Part shown: piece after piece, positions 1 to 6,521 of the stretch
Layout: the number at the start of each line of letters is the position of its first letter
Numbering within the stretch: the stretch's first letter is position 1
Source: Gammaproteobacteria bacterium UBA5338
Lineage (GTDB): Bacteria > Pseudomonadota > Gammaproteobacteria > Pseudomonadales > UBA5862
Reading direction: 5' to 3'
Length of the DNA stretch: 9,311 bases
NCBI GenBank assembly: GCA_002408105.1
Contig: DHQM01000140.1
Coordinates: forward strand, 7,453 to 16,763
Position numbers and translations under genes: made by a program
Notes under the pieces: model-generated
What the model saw: only the letters and a program-made list of their open reading frames with translations
What the model was told of the DNA's origin: nothing
Database searches by the model: none

Positions 1-813
1 ACAGTGGCGGCCGGAGAGCAGTCCGGCGACCTGGCCGCGGTCTTGGAGCGCCTGGCCGACCACACCGAGCACAACCAGGAGTTCCGCCAGCAGCTCACCA
101 CTGCGCTGGTCTACCCCATCATCCTGGCTGTTGTTGCCGCGGGCGTCATCGTCGCTCTGCTCACCTACGTGGTGCCGCAGGTGGTGGATGTCTTCGCCAG
201 CATTGATCAGGAGTTGCCAGGCCTCACGCGGGGTCTGATTGCCACCAGCGACTTTTTGAGTGCCCAGGGGGTGTGGCTGCTGGTGGCACTCGTCTCTGTG
301 GTGGTGCTGTTTCGGTGGGCGCTGCGCAAGCCGGGGTTCCGACGGCGGTTTGATCGAGCGCTGCTCGCCACGCCAGGGATCCGCAAGTTGGTGCGCTCGG
401 CCAACAGCGCCCGGTTTTGCCGCACCCTTGCGACCCTGATTTCCGCCGGCGTTTCCATGCTCGAAGCGCTTGCCATCAGCGCCCAGGTGGTGCGCAGTGT
501 GCCGATTGGCGAAGCCATCGGTCAGGCCAGCGCCCAAGTCCGCGAGGGCGCGAGCCTGTCGCGGTCGCTGGCGGCCAGCAGCTACCTGCCGCCCTTGACC
601 GTGCACCTCATCGCCAGTGGCGAGTCCAGCGGACGGCTCGGAGAAATGCTCGAACGGGCCGCGAATGCCCAGGAGAAAGAACTGCAAGCCTTTATCAGCA
701 CCTTTCTGAGCCTGCTTGAACCCCTGATGATCCTGGTCATGGGCGGACTGGTGCTGGTGATCGTGTTGGCCATCATGTTGCCGATTTTCAACCTCAACCA
801 ACTGGTCGCTTGA
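1..813 (+). CDS. gspF: Type II secretion inner-membrane platform protein GspF, C-terminal part (5' end outside window)
   Basis: GspF is the polytopic inner-membrane protein of the type II secretion system; it links the cytoplasmic ATPase GspE and GspL to pseudopilus assembly. The reading frame is open from base 1, so the start lies upstream; about 270 residues are present of a usual ~400. What is seen: the end of the first T2SSF domain with the motif AAGEQSGDL, then a membrane segment (about residues 38-60 counting from base 4), a second at about 88-106, and a second T2SSF domain containing the matching repeat [16 protein letters not shown] (205-220). A final hydrophobic segment (241-262) follows, with the usual short tail. 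The order GspF then GspG is the standard one. The 47-nt gap to gspG holds a GC-rich hairpin. The PilC family is related, but the gsp neighbours settle the assignment. Confidence 0.96.
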   Translation, partial: TVAAGEQSGDLAAVLERLADHTEHNQEFRQQLTTALVYPIILAVVAAGVIVALLTYVVPQVVDVFASIDQELPGLTRGLIATSDFLSAQGVWLLVALVSVVVLFRWALRKPGFRRRFDRALLATPGIRKLVRSANSARFCRTLATLISAGVSMLEALAISAQVVRSVPIGEAIGQASAQVREGASLSRSLAASSYLPPLTVHLIASGESSGRLGEMLERAANAQEKELQAFISTFLSLLEPLMILVMGGLVLVIVLAIMLPIFNLNQLVA

Positions 814-816
814 ACA

Positions 817-831
817 GCCGGGCCACCCGGC
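817..831 (+). other. Perfect GC-only hairpin between gspF and gspG
   Basis: GCCGGG (817-822) pairs perfectly with CCCGGC (826-831) around a 3-base loop CCA. It sits 3 nt after the gspF stop codon and about 30 nt before the gspG start. No T-run follows, so it does not look like an intrinsic terminator. Stem-loops next to a strongly expressed cistron can protect or process mRNA, and gspG encodes the subunit needed in the largest amount. That function is inference only; a 6-bp stem can occur by chance in GC-rich DNA. Confidence 0.4.
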
Positions 832-860
832 ACGCGCGACGGACCCAACGGAGTTCCCTT

Positions 861-1295
861 ATGCAACAGCCACGACAAGCCGGATTCACGCTGATCGAGA
901 TCATGGTGGTGGTGGTCATACTCGGCATCCTGGCGGCCGTTGTGGTGCCTCGGATCATGGACCGGCCAGACACCGCGCGGGTCACCAAAGCGCGCCAGGA
1001 CCTGCGTGCGCTCGAGAGTGCGCTGAACCTCTACAAGCTCGACAACTTCGTCTACCCCACCACGGAACAAGGGCTCGAGGCACTGGTCACCGAACCCGAC
1101 ACCGCTCCCGCCCCCTCCAATTGGAGCAGTGGCGGATACATCGACCGGGTCCCGAAGGACCCCTGGGGTCGGGAGTACTTCTACCTGAGCCCTGGAGCAA
1201 ACGGGGCAATCGACCTGTATAGCCTGGGTGCCGATGGACAGGAAGGTGGTGACGGCATCAACGCCGACATCGGCAACTGGAACCTGGACCAGTAG
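861..1295 (+). CDS. gspG: Major pseudopilin GspG
   Basis: GspG polymerises into the periplasmic pseudopilus that drives type II secretion. The 144-residue precursor has an 8-residue leader (MQQPRQAG) cut by the prepilin peptidase (GspO/PilD, not in this window) before Phe. The mature N-terminus [14 protein letters not shown] has the conserved Glu at +5 and a hydrophobic assembly helix. The globular part shows family hallmarks: [19 protein letters not shown] (57-75), [13 protein letters not shown] (91-103) and the C-terminal SLGADG ... ADIGNW (121-140). In this family that C-terminal loop binds a stabilising calcium ion. I chose ATG 861 because a GGAG ribosome site lies at 850-853, 7 nt upstream, and it gives a normal short leader; an in-frame TTG at 810 would add 17 atypical residues and overlap gspF. 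The gene is flanked by two small hairpins. Confidence 0.97.
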   Translation: MQQPRQAGFTLIEIMVVVVILGILAAVVVPRIMDRPDTARVTKARQDLRALESALNLYKLDNFVYPTTEQGLEALVTEPDTAPAPSNWSSGGYIDRVPKDPWGREYFYLSPGANGAIDLYSLGADGQEGGDGINADIGNWNLDQ

Positions 1296-1312
1296 GCACG
1301 GGAATTCTGTGC
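1296..1312 (+). other. Small hairpin between gspG and gspH
   Basis: GCACGG (1296-1301) pairs with CTGTGC (1307-1312), including one G-T pair, around a 5-base loop. It starts directly after the gspG stop codon, and its left arm contains the only purine-rich stretch (GGGA, 1300-1303) upstream of the gspH start at 1319. It could mark the 3' end of a gspG-containing mRNA segment or reduce translation of gspH. The stem is short and no T-run follows, so the role is speculative. Confidence 0.3.
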
Positions 1313-1318
1313 GCGACA

Positions 1319-1870
1319 ATGCCAACCCAGGGCCCCACTCAGACCCATCGGCCAGGCGCCAGGACCAACCACCGGCAGGCGGGCTTCACGCTGCTGGAGG
1401 TGCTGGTGGTGCTGGTCATTTTCGGCGTGCTGGTGGCCGGACTTAACCTGACCCTTTCTCCCAATACACCCGAAATCGAAGTTCGAGACCAGCTCGACCG
1501 CGTCGCAGCGCTGTTTGAACACACGCGAAACACCGCCGTACTCACCGGTGAACTGTACGCCTGGCAGTTACAGCACGGAGGCTATCGGTTTCTCACCCTG
1601 ACCGACGACGGTTGGACGCCCATGACCGACAACGCCATCTGGAGACCGCGCACCCTTCCCGACTGGGTGCAGGCAGAACTCTGGGTCGAGGGTGAGCCGG
1701 CAGACCTCGCGGCCAGCACCCCGGTTCCCCAGGTGCTGTTTGTCCCGAGTGGGGAAATGAGCGCATTCGAACTGCGCTTGCGCCACCCGTTCAACGGCAC
1801 CTCCGGTACTCTCACCGGAACTGCACTGGGACAACTCCAGGGGCCCACGCTGGAGGTTGCACCACGGTGA
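1319..1870 (+). CDS. gspH: Minor pseudopilin GspH
   Basis: GspH is a minor pseudopilin thought to join the tip complex (GspI-J-K) to the GspG shaft. The 183-residue precursor carries a type IV prepilin site: a 22-residue leader ending in RQAG, then FTLLEVLVVLVIFGVLVAG with Glu at +5. The remaining ~130 residues form a soluble domain. It contains RDQLDRVAALFEHTRNTAVLTGE, which resembles the usual GspH stretch after the helix, and a C-terminal beta-rich part including VLFVPSGEMSAFEL. ATG 1319 is the only ATG, GTG or TTG in frame between the gspG stop and the conserved segment. It has no good ribosome site: GGGA lies about 15 nt upstream and within a possible hairpin, which suggests lower translation than gspG. 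The leader is longer than in GspG. The 3' end overlaps gspI by 4 nt. The GspH identity rests on order and the prepilin signature, because minor pseudopilins diverge quickly. Confidence 0.9.
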   Translation: MPTQGPTQTHRPGARTNHRQAGFTLLEVLVVLVIFGVLVAGLNLTLSPNTPEIEVRDQLDRVAALFEHTRNTAVLTGELYAWQLQHGGYRFLTLTDDGWTPMTDNAIWRPRTLPDWVQAELWVEGEPADLAASTPVPQVLFVPSGEMSAFELRLRHPFNGTSGTLTGTALGQLQGPTLEVAPR

Positions 1871-2274
1871 TTGGCCCACTGCCCGACCGTCCCCGATGCG
1901 ACCGCCCAAGGATCGATCGCGGTTTTACGCTGCTTGAGGTTGTGGTTGCGCTGGCGGTGATCGCCCTCGCGATGACGGCCCTGATGCGTGCCGGCAACCA
2001 ACAGGTGCTGGTTGCTCAACGGGTCGAAGCCCGCGTGGTGGCCAACTGGGTGCTGCTCAACGAAGCTGCACGGCTGCGAACTGCTGGAACCTGGCCCGCC
2101 ACCGGGCGCGACCAGGGAGAGGCCGACATGCTGGAACGCACCTGGTATTGGCGCAGCGAGACCCAGCCAACCCCAGCACCCAATGTACGCCACACCCACA
2201 TTGAGGTCTTCTCGGACCCCGAACGCACCACCCGGGAAGGGGACTTGGACCTGTACCTGGGCCGGCACCCGTGA
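1867..2274 (+). CDS. gspI: Minor pseudopilin GspI
   Basis: GspI is the minor pseudopilin that nucleates the tip complex with GspJ and GspK in the inner membrane. The precursor has 135 residues; after a 19-residue Arg/Pro-rich leader ending in DRG comes FTLLEVVVALAVIALAMTAL with Glu at +5. Downstream, VLLNEAARLR (about 62-71) matches the usual GspI motif in this position, and RTWYWRSETQPTPAPNVRHTHIEVF resembles the conserved W-x-W strand region. Mature length of about 116 fits GspI. The GTG start at 1867 overlaps the gspH stop as GTGA and is preceded by GGAGG (1852-1856) at 10 nt, the clearest ribosome site among the minor pseudopilin genes. The leader contains a Cys at residue 11, which is unusual but should be removed on cleavage. 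Confidence 0.93.
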   Translation: MIGPLPDRPRCDRPRIDRGFTLLEVVVALAVIALAMTALMRAGNQQVLVAQRVEARVVANWVLLNEAARLRTAGTWPATGRDQGEADMLERTWYWRSETQPTPAPNVRHTHIEVFSDPERTTREGDLDLYLGRHP

Positions 2275-2888
2275 CCCGCCGAGCCGCCCCAGTGCCAGGG
2301 CGCAGTGCAGGCTTTACACTGCTGGAGTTGCTGATTGCCACCGCCTTGCTCGCACTGGTCTCCGCCATGGCCTACGGCGGCCTCAACAGCCTGTTGCGCA
2401 GCAATGAACAGGTGGAGCAGCGCCTGGCCCGGTTCGAAGCCCTTCGCTTCGCCATCAACCAACTGACGACGGACCTGCAGCAGGCGGTACTGCGCCCCGT
2501 AAACGACCCGCTGGGGCAGGTCGAACCCGCGCTCGTCGTGGACCCACAAGACCTGCACCGCTTCGATTTCACCCACCTGGGCTGGCTCAACCCGCTGGGA
2601 CGCACCCGCGGTACGGCCCAGCGGGTCAGCTATCGCCTGGAGGGCACCGACTGGGTTCGGATCCGGTGGTTGGTGCTGGACGCACAAGACGATGGTGCCG
2701 CAGTGCGCGATACGGTGCTTGCGGGCGTTGATCGGTTTGAAGTTCGGGTGCTCGACTTCAACAACACATGGCACCGGTCCTGGCCGCTTCCGCAGATGCC
2801 GCCAGACGCCCTCCCCAAAGTGGTCGAAGTGACCCTGCTGTTGCCCGACCTTGGCGAAATCACCCGGCTGGTGGAGCTGCCGCGATGA
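2271..2888 (+). CDS. gspJ: Minor pseudopilin GspJ
   Basis: GspJ forms the pseudopilus tip with GspI and GspK. The precursor has 205 residues with a 14-residue leader (ending RSAG) followed by FTLLELLIATALLALVSAMAYGGL, Glu at +5. Family features follow: a helix with FEALRFAINQLTTDLQQ (about 60-76) and the strand-forming stretch QRVSYRLEG ... WVRIRW. Next come FEVRVLDFNNTWHRSWP (about 158-174) and LPKVVEVTLLLPDLGEITRL near the C-terminus, the normal order for GspJ. The length is typical. The GTG start at 2271 overlaps the gspI stop (GTGA). I see no strong ribosome site close by, so its translation probably depends on ribosomes finishing gspI. Confidence 0.95.
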   Translation: MTRRAAPVPGRSAGFTLLELLIATALLALVSAMAYGGLNSLLRSNEQVEQRLARFEALRFAINQLTTDLQQAVLRPVNDPLGQVEPALVVDPQDLHRFDFTHLGWLNPLGRTRGTAQRVSYRLEGTDWVRIRWLVLDAQDDGAAVRDTVLAGVDRFEVRVLDFNNTWHRSWPLPQMPPDALPKVVEVTLLLPDLGEITRLVELPR

Positions 2889-3883
2889 GGATCGGATCGA
2901 ATCCTCGCCAAGGCGGCATCGCCCTGGTTACAGCGCTGTTGATCGTTGCCTTGGCGAGTTTGGTGGCCGTGCGCCTGTTTCACGCCCAGCAGTTGCAGGT
3001 GCGCAGCGCAACCAATCAGGTGCTGGCAGAGCAAGGGCTCCAGCACTTTCGTAGCGCAGAGGCCTGGCTCAAGGAGGTGTTGCGCCAGGATGCGCAGGAC
3101 AACACCACCGACCACCGCAGTGACCTGTGGGGCACCGAAGTCCCCATCGTACAGGTGCCCCAGGGCGGCTTTGTTCCCAGAGTCGAAGACCTGCAGGGCC
3201 GAATCAACCTCAACAACCTGGTCACCGGCAGTGCAGCCAACACAACCCAGGTCGACCTCTTCCAACGTCTGCTGGGCGCACTCAACCTGGACCCAAACCT
3301 GGCGTTCGCCGTGGTTGACTGGATCGATCCCGATGGACTGCCGAGCGGCGTCTACGGCGTGGAAGACGGCGAATACCGGTTGCGCGTGCCCAGCTACCGG
3401 GCCGCCAACCGCCCCCTGACCAGCACCGAGGAGCTGGCCGCCATCGCAGGCTTTGATACCGAGGTCCGCCAGCGCCTGGCGCCCCACATCGCCGCGCTGC
3501 CAGCGCCTCCGTCGGTCAACGCCGGACGGCACAGCGGTCCGGCTGCGACCACCCTGATCAACGTCAATACCGCATCGGAACCGGTGCTGCGCAGCCTTTC
3601 CCCGGTGATGATGACCTTGGACCTCGGCTTGCTCATCGAGCAACGCGATGTCGAAAACGGCTTTGATACAGTCAACGCGTTCATGACCACCCTCGACCGA
3701 CTCTATCCACAAACACCGCCGGTCAGCCAAAGCCTTGATTCTCAGTTGCTGGACGTGGCGAGCAGCTACTTCCTGTTTCAGTTCGATGGCCAGGTGGAAC
3801 AGGTGCGGCTGCGCTATCATAGCTTGCTGTACCGCGACGGCAGTCGCCAAACCCTGACCCTCAGCCGTGCCCGGGGACTCTAG
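2885..3883 (+). CDS. gspK: Minor pseudopilin GspK (tip subunit)
   Basis: GspK is the largest minor pseudopilin and caps the pseudopilus tip. The precursor has 332 residues with an 11-residue leader (MRIGSNPRQGG) followed by IALVTALLIVALASLVAVRLF. As usual for GspK, the Glu at +5 is absent (Thr here). Family motifs in order: DLQGRINLNNLV (102-113), DWIDPD (145-150), YRAANRPL (171-178), and INVNTAS (225-231) in the segment that follows the inserted alpha domain. ATG 2885 overlaps the gspJ stop as ATGA and has GGAG at 2873-2876, 8 nt upstream. The frame is open further upstream to a possible ATG at 2768, but that would run deep inside gspJ and spoil the leader. The next gene, gspL, begins 4 nt after the stop. 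Confidence 0.97.
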   Translation: MRIGSNPRQGGIALVTALLIVALASLVAVRLFHAQQLQVRSATNQVLAEQGLQHFRSAEAWLKEVLRQDAQDNTTDHRSDLWGTEVPIVQVPQGGFVPRVEDLQGRINLNNLVTGSAANTTQVDLFQRLLGALNLDPNLAFAVVDWIDPDGLPSGVYGVEDGEYRLRVPSYRAANRPLTSTEELAAIAGFDTEVRQRLAPHIAALPAPPSVNAGRHSGPAATTLINVNTASEPVLRSLSPVMMTLDLGLLIEQRDVENGFDTVNAFMTTLDRLYPQTPPVSQSLDSQLLDVASSYFLFQFDGQVEQVRLRYHSLLYRDGSRQTLTLSRARGL

Positions 3884-3887
3884 GCCG

Positions 3888-5123
3888 ATGCCCGTTACGA
3901 TCTACGTCAAACTGAGCGCTGATCCAAACGCCGACACCCCCCTGCAGTGGTGGCAAGTCGAAAGCGGCAGTGCATGCAAGGTGCTCAATCGGGGCCACAG
4001 CACCCTGAAGGACCTGGTCGCAGACCACCGCAACACCAGCTGGTGTGGGATGTGCCCGGCCGACCGGGTGCTCATCACTCAGGTTCAGCTGCCAACAGCC
4101 AACCGCCGCCAACGTCACCAGGCAGCGCCTTACCTGCTTGAAGACCTCGTGGCAGGCGATTTGGAGCGCCAACACTTTGCCCTCGGTCCGGCCCAAGACG
4201 GTACAACGCCGGTTGCAGTTGTAGAGGAACAATGGCTCCGCGACTGGCTGGAGACATTCAGCGACTTGGGTGTTCGCCCGACCCGCATGATCTCGATTGC
4301 GGAATTGATCCCGCCTCCAGCCGATGATGAGTGGCGGCTGTGGCTGGACGGAGCACTCGCGGTGCTGCGCACGCCGGCACCCCCCCAAACACTGGTGTGC
4401 CCCACAGAACACCTTGGCGTTTTCCTCGACCAGTGCTGGCACCGCAGCGCAGCCACACCGGTCCGCATTCAAGTTCACGGTGAAACCAGCAACCTGGCCC
4501 CCTTCGAAGGCGGGTCCGCTGCCAGCGCACCCTTGGAGGTGCACCCTGAGGAAGACCTGGTCGTTGCAGGCCTCAGTGCCGGACGCAGCCAGTCTGCGGT
4601 CAACCTGCTGCAAGGGCGCTTTGCCCCCACGGCCAGTTGGCGCGCCTACCGGACGTTCATCGCGAGCGCCGCATGCATTGCTGCACTCTGTGCTGGCCTC
4701 TACAGCGCGCAGCTGCTCGTGACCGAACACCAGCTGAGCGAGCAGCTCAGCCGCATCCAGCAAGCGCAGCACCAAATCTTGCGCGCCACCTTCCCCGAAG
4801 TTCAGCGGGTGGTTTCGCCACGCACCCAGATGCGCAATCAACTGGCCCGGTTGCACAACGCCCAGGGGCAGGGCATGGACTTTTTATTGCTCGGCACCCA
4901 GGTCGCGCCTGTGCTCGACCGGTTCGACGAAGTGGAGGTACAGCAACTGCGCTACACCGGCGGTCAATTGGAGATTGGCTTTCGTGGCCGGGATCTCGGC
5001 GGAATCGAAACCCTGAAACGCGAGATCGAAGCGCTGGGCCTCGGGGTGGAGGTGCTGTCGGTCGTCAGCGAAGCGGCGCACGTAGACGCCCGCTTTCGCA
5101 TCACAGCGGAGCAAGCCTCGTGA
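3888..5123 (+). CDS. gspL: Type II secretion assembly protein GspL
   Basis: GspL is a bitopic inner-membrane protein: its cytoplasmic actin-like domain holds the ATPase GspE, and its periplasmic domain pairs with GspM. The protein is 411 residues. Residues 1-~240 form the cytoplasmic part, with the characteristic ANRRQRHQAAPYLLEDLVAGDLE (71-93), VVEEQWL (111-117) and the conserved membrane-proximal NLLQGRFAP (239-247). A single membrane helix lies at about 257-278. A periplasmic helix follows, then a ferredoxin-like domain (about 330-408). I chose ATG 3888 (GGGGA at 3873-3877, 10 nt upstream); a GTG at 3867 in frame would overlap gspK. An odd point is a CGMC pair at Cys53 and Cys56 in the cytoplasmic domain. 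gspM overlaps the 3' end by 4 nt. Confidence 0.95.
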   Translation: MPVTIYVKLSADPNADTPLQWWQVESGSACKVLNRGHSTLKDLVADHRNTSWCGMCPADRVLITQVQLPTANRRQRHQAAPYLLEDLVAGDLERQHFALGPAQDGTTPVAVVEEQWLRDWLETFSDLGVRPTRMISIAELIPPPADDEWRLWLDGALAVLRTPAPPQTLVCPTEHLGVFLDQCWHRSAATPVRIQVHGETSNLAPFEGGSAASAPLEVHPEEDLVVAGLSAGRSQSAVNLLQGRFAPTASWRAYRTFIASAACIAALCAGLYSAQLLVTEHQLSEQLSRIQQAQHQILRATFPEVQRVVSPRTQMRNQLARLHNAQGQGMDFLLLGTQVAPVLDRFDEVEVQQLRYTGGQLEIGFRGRDLGGIETLKREIEALGLGVEVLSVVSEAAHVDARFRITAEQAS

Positions 5124-5605
5124 TTGACTGGATCAATTCCCTCGCACCCCGGGAGCGCTGGATGCTGGCTTTCGCGGGCATGGTCGCGCCTGCGTTGCTG
5201 CTTTGGGCCCTCTGGTGGGCACCTTTACATGACCGCATCAATGCCACCCGAGAGCGCATCGTCACGGCGGAAGAAGACTTGCGGTGGATGCGTACCCAGG
5301 CCGGCCGGGCCGCAGCGCTGCGCGGCACCCAGCGCACCACCGCGGCTCCAGCCGGCACCGGCTTTTTGACCGCCATCGAGCGCGCCTCTAAAGACAACGG
5401 CGTGCAGCTCAACCAGGTGCGCCCAAACGGCGCGGGCTCAGCGCAGATCCGCATTGACCAGGCGCCCTTCGAGCAGGTCGTGCGCTGGCTTGACCAACTG
5501 GAGCGAGGCCAGGGCATTCGTCCGGAACGGGTGGTCATCGATCGCTTGGAACCAGGGCAGGTTTCGCTGCAACTTAGCCTCACGACCGATAGCCAAAGCA
5601 ATTGA
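5120..5605 (+). CDS. gspM: Type II secretion assembly protein GspM
   Basis: GspM is a small bitopic inner-membrane partner of GspL that stabilises the assembly platform. The protein has 161 residues: a short cytoplasmic N-terminus with the family-typical LAPRERWML (8-16) and a membrane helix at about 14-34. A likely coiled-coil segment (37-60) follows, then a periplasmic ferredoxin-like domain. Within that domain, NGVQLNQVRPNG and APFEQVVRWLDQLE (115-128) correspond to well conserved GspM stretches. The GTG start at 5120 overlaps the gspL stop as GTGA, with GGAG at 5108-5111, 8 nt upstream. The frame is open far upstream inside gspL, but the order and the usual N-terminus support 5120. It appears to be the last gsp gene, since no gspN follows. 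Confidence 0.94.
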   Translation: MIDWINSLAPRERWMLAFAGMVAPALLLWALWWAPLHDRINATRERIVTAEEDLRWMRTQAGRAAALRGTQRTTAAPAGTGFLTAIERASKDNGVQLNQVRPNGAGSAQIRIDQAPFEQVVRWLDQLERGQGIRPERVVIDRLEPGQVSLQLSLTTDSQSN

Positions 5606-5630
5606 CGCCGGCGTTCGAAAGCGCTCCAAT
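5602..5630 (+). promoter_or_regulatory. Possible sigma-70-like promoter for the HemD-like gene
   Basis: TTGACG (5602-5607) and TCCAAT (5625-5630) are spaced by 17 nt. The first matches the -35 consensus at 5 of 6 positions and the second the -10 consensus at 4 of 6. The -35 box overlaps the gspM stop codon. A transcript would start near 5637 and leave a leader of about 34 nt before ATG 5671. This would uncouple the downstream gene from the secretion operon. It is a consensus match by eye only. Confidence 0.25.
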
Positions 5631-5670
5631 CAGAGTCCGACCCTTTTCGACCCGGAACCGTAAGCTTTAC

Positions 5671-6504
5671 ATGCCTGCAAGCACGCCTGTATTTTCCGGC
5701 AAAACCATCGCGATTCCCGAAACCCGTCAGCTGGACGTGCTGGCCAAGCTGTTTGAAGCCCGAGGCGCAAACACCTGGCGCTGCCCGCTGGTGTCAATTC
5801 ATGATGCTCCTGATCCTGCACCAGTACGCGCCTGGATCGAACGCGGCATTGAAGGCACCTTTGACCTGACCATCTTCTTCACTGGCGAAGGCGTGCGCCG
5901 GCTAGTGGGCGTTGCCGAACGGTCGGGCGTGCGGGACTCATGGCTGAACGCCATGGGCCAAACACCGGCCCTGTGTCGCGGTCCCAAGCCCGAACGCGAG
6001 CTCCGCAGACTCGGGGTGCCCATCATCCACCGTGCCGCCGCCCCCACAACCGATGGGGTCATCGCGACGTTGGACCAATTGGAACTGCACGGACAGCGGG
6101 TCGCGGTGCAGCTGTACGGAACCGACCCCAACGCGAGGCTGATGTCCTACCTTGCAGCCAGGCACGCCGTTGTCGATCCGGTCGCGCCCTATGTCTATGC
6201 AAGCGAAAGCGACGAAGCCGCTGTGCTCGCGCTCATTGATGGCCTCGTGGCCGGTCAGGTGGATGCAGTGGTCTTCACCAGCCAGCCGCAGTACCAACGC
6301 CTGAGACATGTGGCCGAAAAACACGACCGAGAAGCAGACCTGGTTCAAGGCCTTGCCAACACCAAGGTGGCAGCGGTCGGCCCTGTGATCGGAGATTTGC
6401 TGCGCTCATCGGGTGTGCGTGTGGATTGCGCCCCGGAAGACCGTTTCTTCATGAAGCCCATGGTGACCGCCATGAGCCAGCTGTGGAGCGACAGCGAGGC
6501 GTAA
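5671..6504 (+). CDS. Uroporphyrinogen-III synthase-like (HemD-family) protein, non-canonical subtype
   Basis: HemD-type proteins close and invert hydroxymethylbilane to uroporphyrinogen III, the branch point to haem, sirohaem and cobalamin. This soluble 277-residue protein shows the two-lobed HemD pattern: KTIAIPETRQ near the N-terminus, FFTGEGVRRL (69-78), LCRGPKPERELRRLGV (101-116), VQLYG (146-150), PYVYA (173-177), VVFTSQPQ (200-207) and AVGPVIGDLLRSSGV (235-249). It ends in EDRFFMKPMV (256-265). That ending and the central motifs resemble the HemD domain of actinobacterial regulators of the Rv0260c type rather than the HemD of the hemCDXY cluster, but no DNA-binding domain is attached. 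ATG 5671 is preferred, although its ribosome site is weak (GGAA 5654-5657); a TTG at 5602, overlapping the gspM stop, would add 23 residues without family features. It may be an accessory synthase or have another tetrapyrrole-related role; I infer this from sequence type and location. Confidence 0.8.
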   Translation: MPASTPVFSGKTIAIPETRQLDVLAKLFEARGANTWRCPLVSIHDAPDPAPVRAWIERGIEGTFDLTIFFTGEGVRRLVGVAERSGVRDSWLNAMGQTPALCRGPKPERELRRLGVPIIHRAAAPTTDGVIATLDQLELHGQRVAVQLYGTDPNARLMSYLAARHAVVDPVAPYVYASESDEAAVLALIDGLVAGQVDAVVFTSQPQYQRLRHVAEKHDREADLVQGLANTKVAAVGPVIGDLLRSSGVRVDCAPEDRFFMKPMVTAMSQLWSDSEA

Positions 6505-6521
6505 CCCACCCCCGCCGGGGA

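Noticed and set aside
880..2370. Repeated DNA encoding similar N-terminal helices in gspG, gspH, gspI and gspJ as a tandem repeat element
   Set aside because: The similarity is the shared prepilin signal (FTL[IL]E plus hydrophobic helix) of related proteins, separated by distinct soluble domains, not a mobile or satellite repeat.
2630..3850. Long open frame (406 codons) on the minus strand opposite gspJ and gspK
   Set aside because: It is a mirror of GC-rich codon use in gspJ/gspK; the translation has low-complexity Arg/Gln/His-rich sequence with no family motif, and the sense strand encodes well-conserved proteins.
3861..4856. Long open frame (331 codons) on the minus strand opposite gspL
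   Set aside because: Antisense shadow of gspL with no recognisable motifs, no ribosome site, and no gap in the gsp operon that would leave room for it.
6509..6521. CCCC-GCC-GGGG hairpin between the HemD-like gene and ttcA as a bidirectional terminator
   Set aside because: Only 4 base pairs with no T-run on either strand; a GC-rich chance match is at least as likely.
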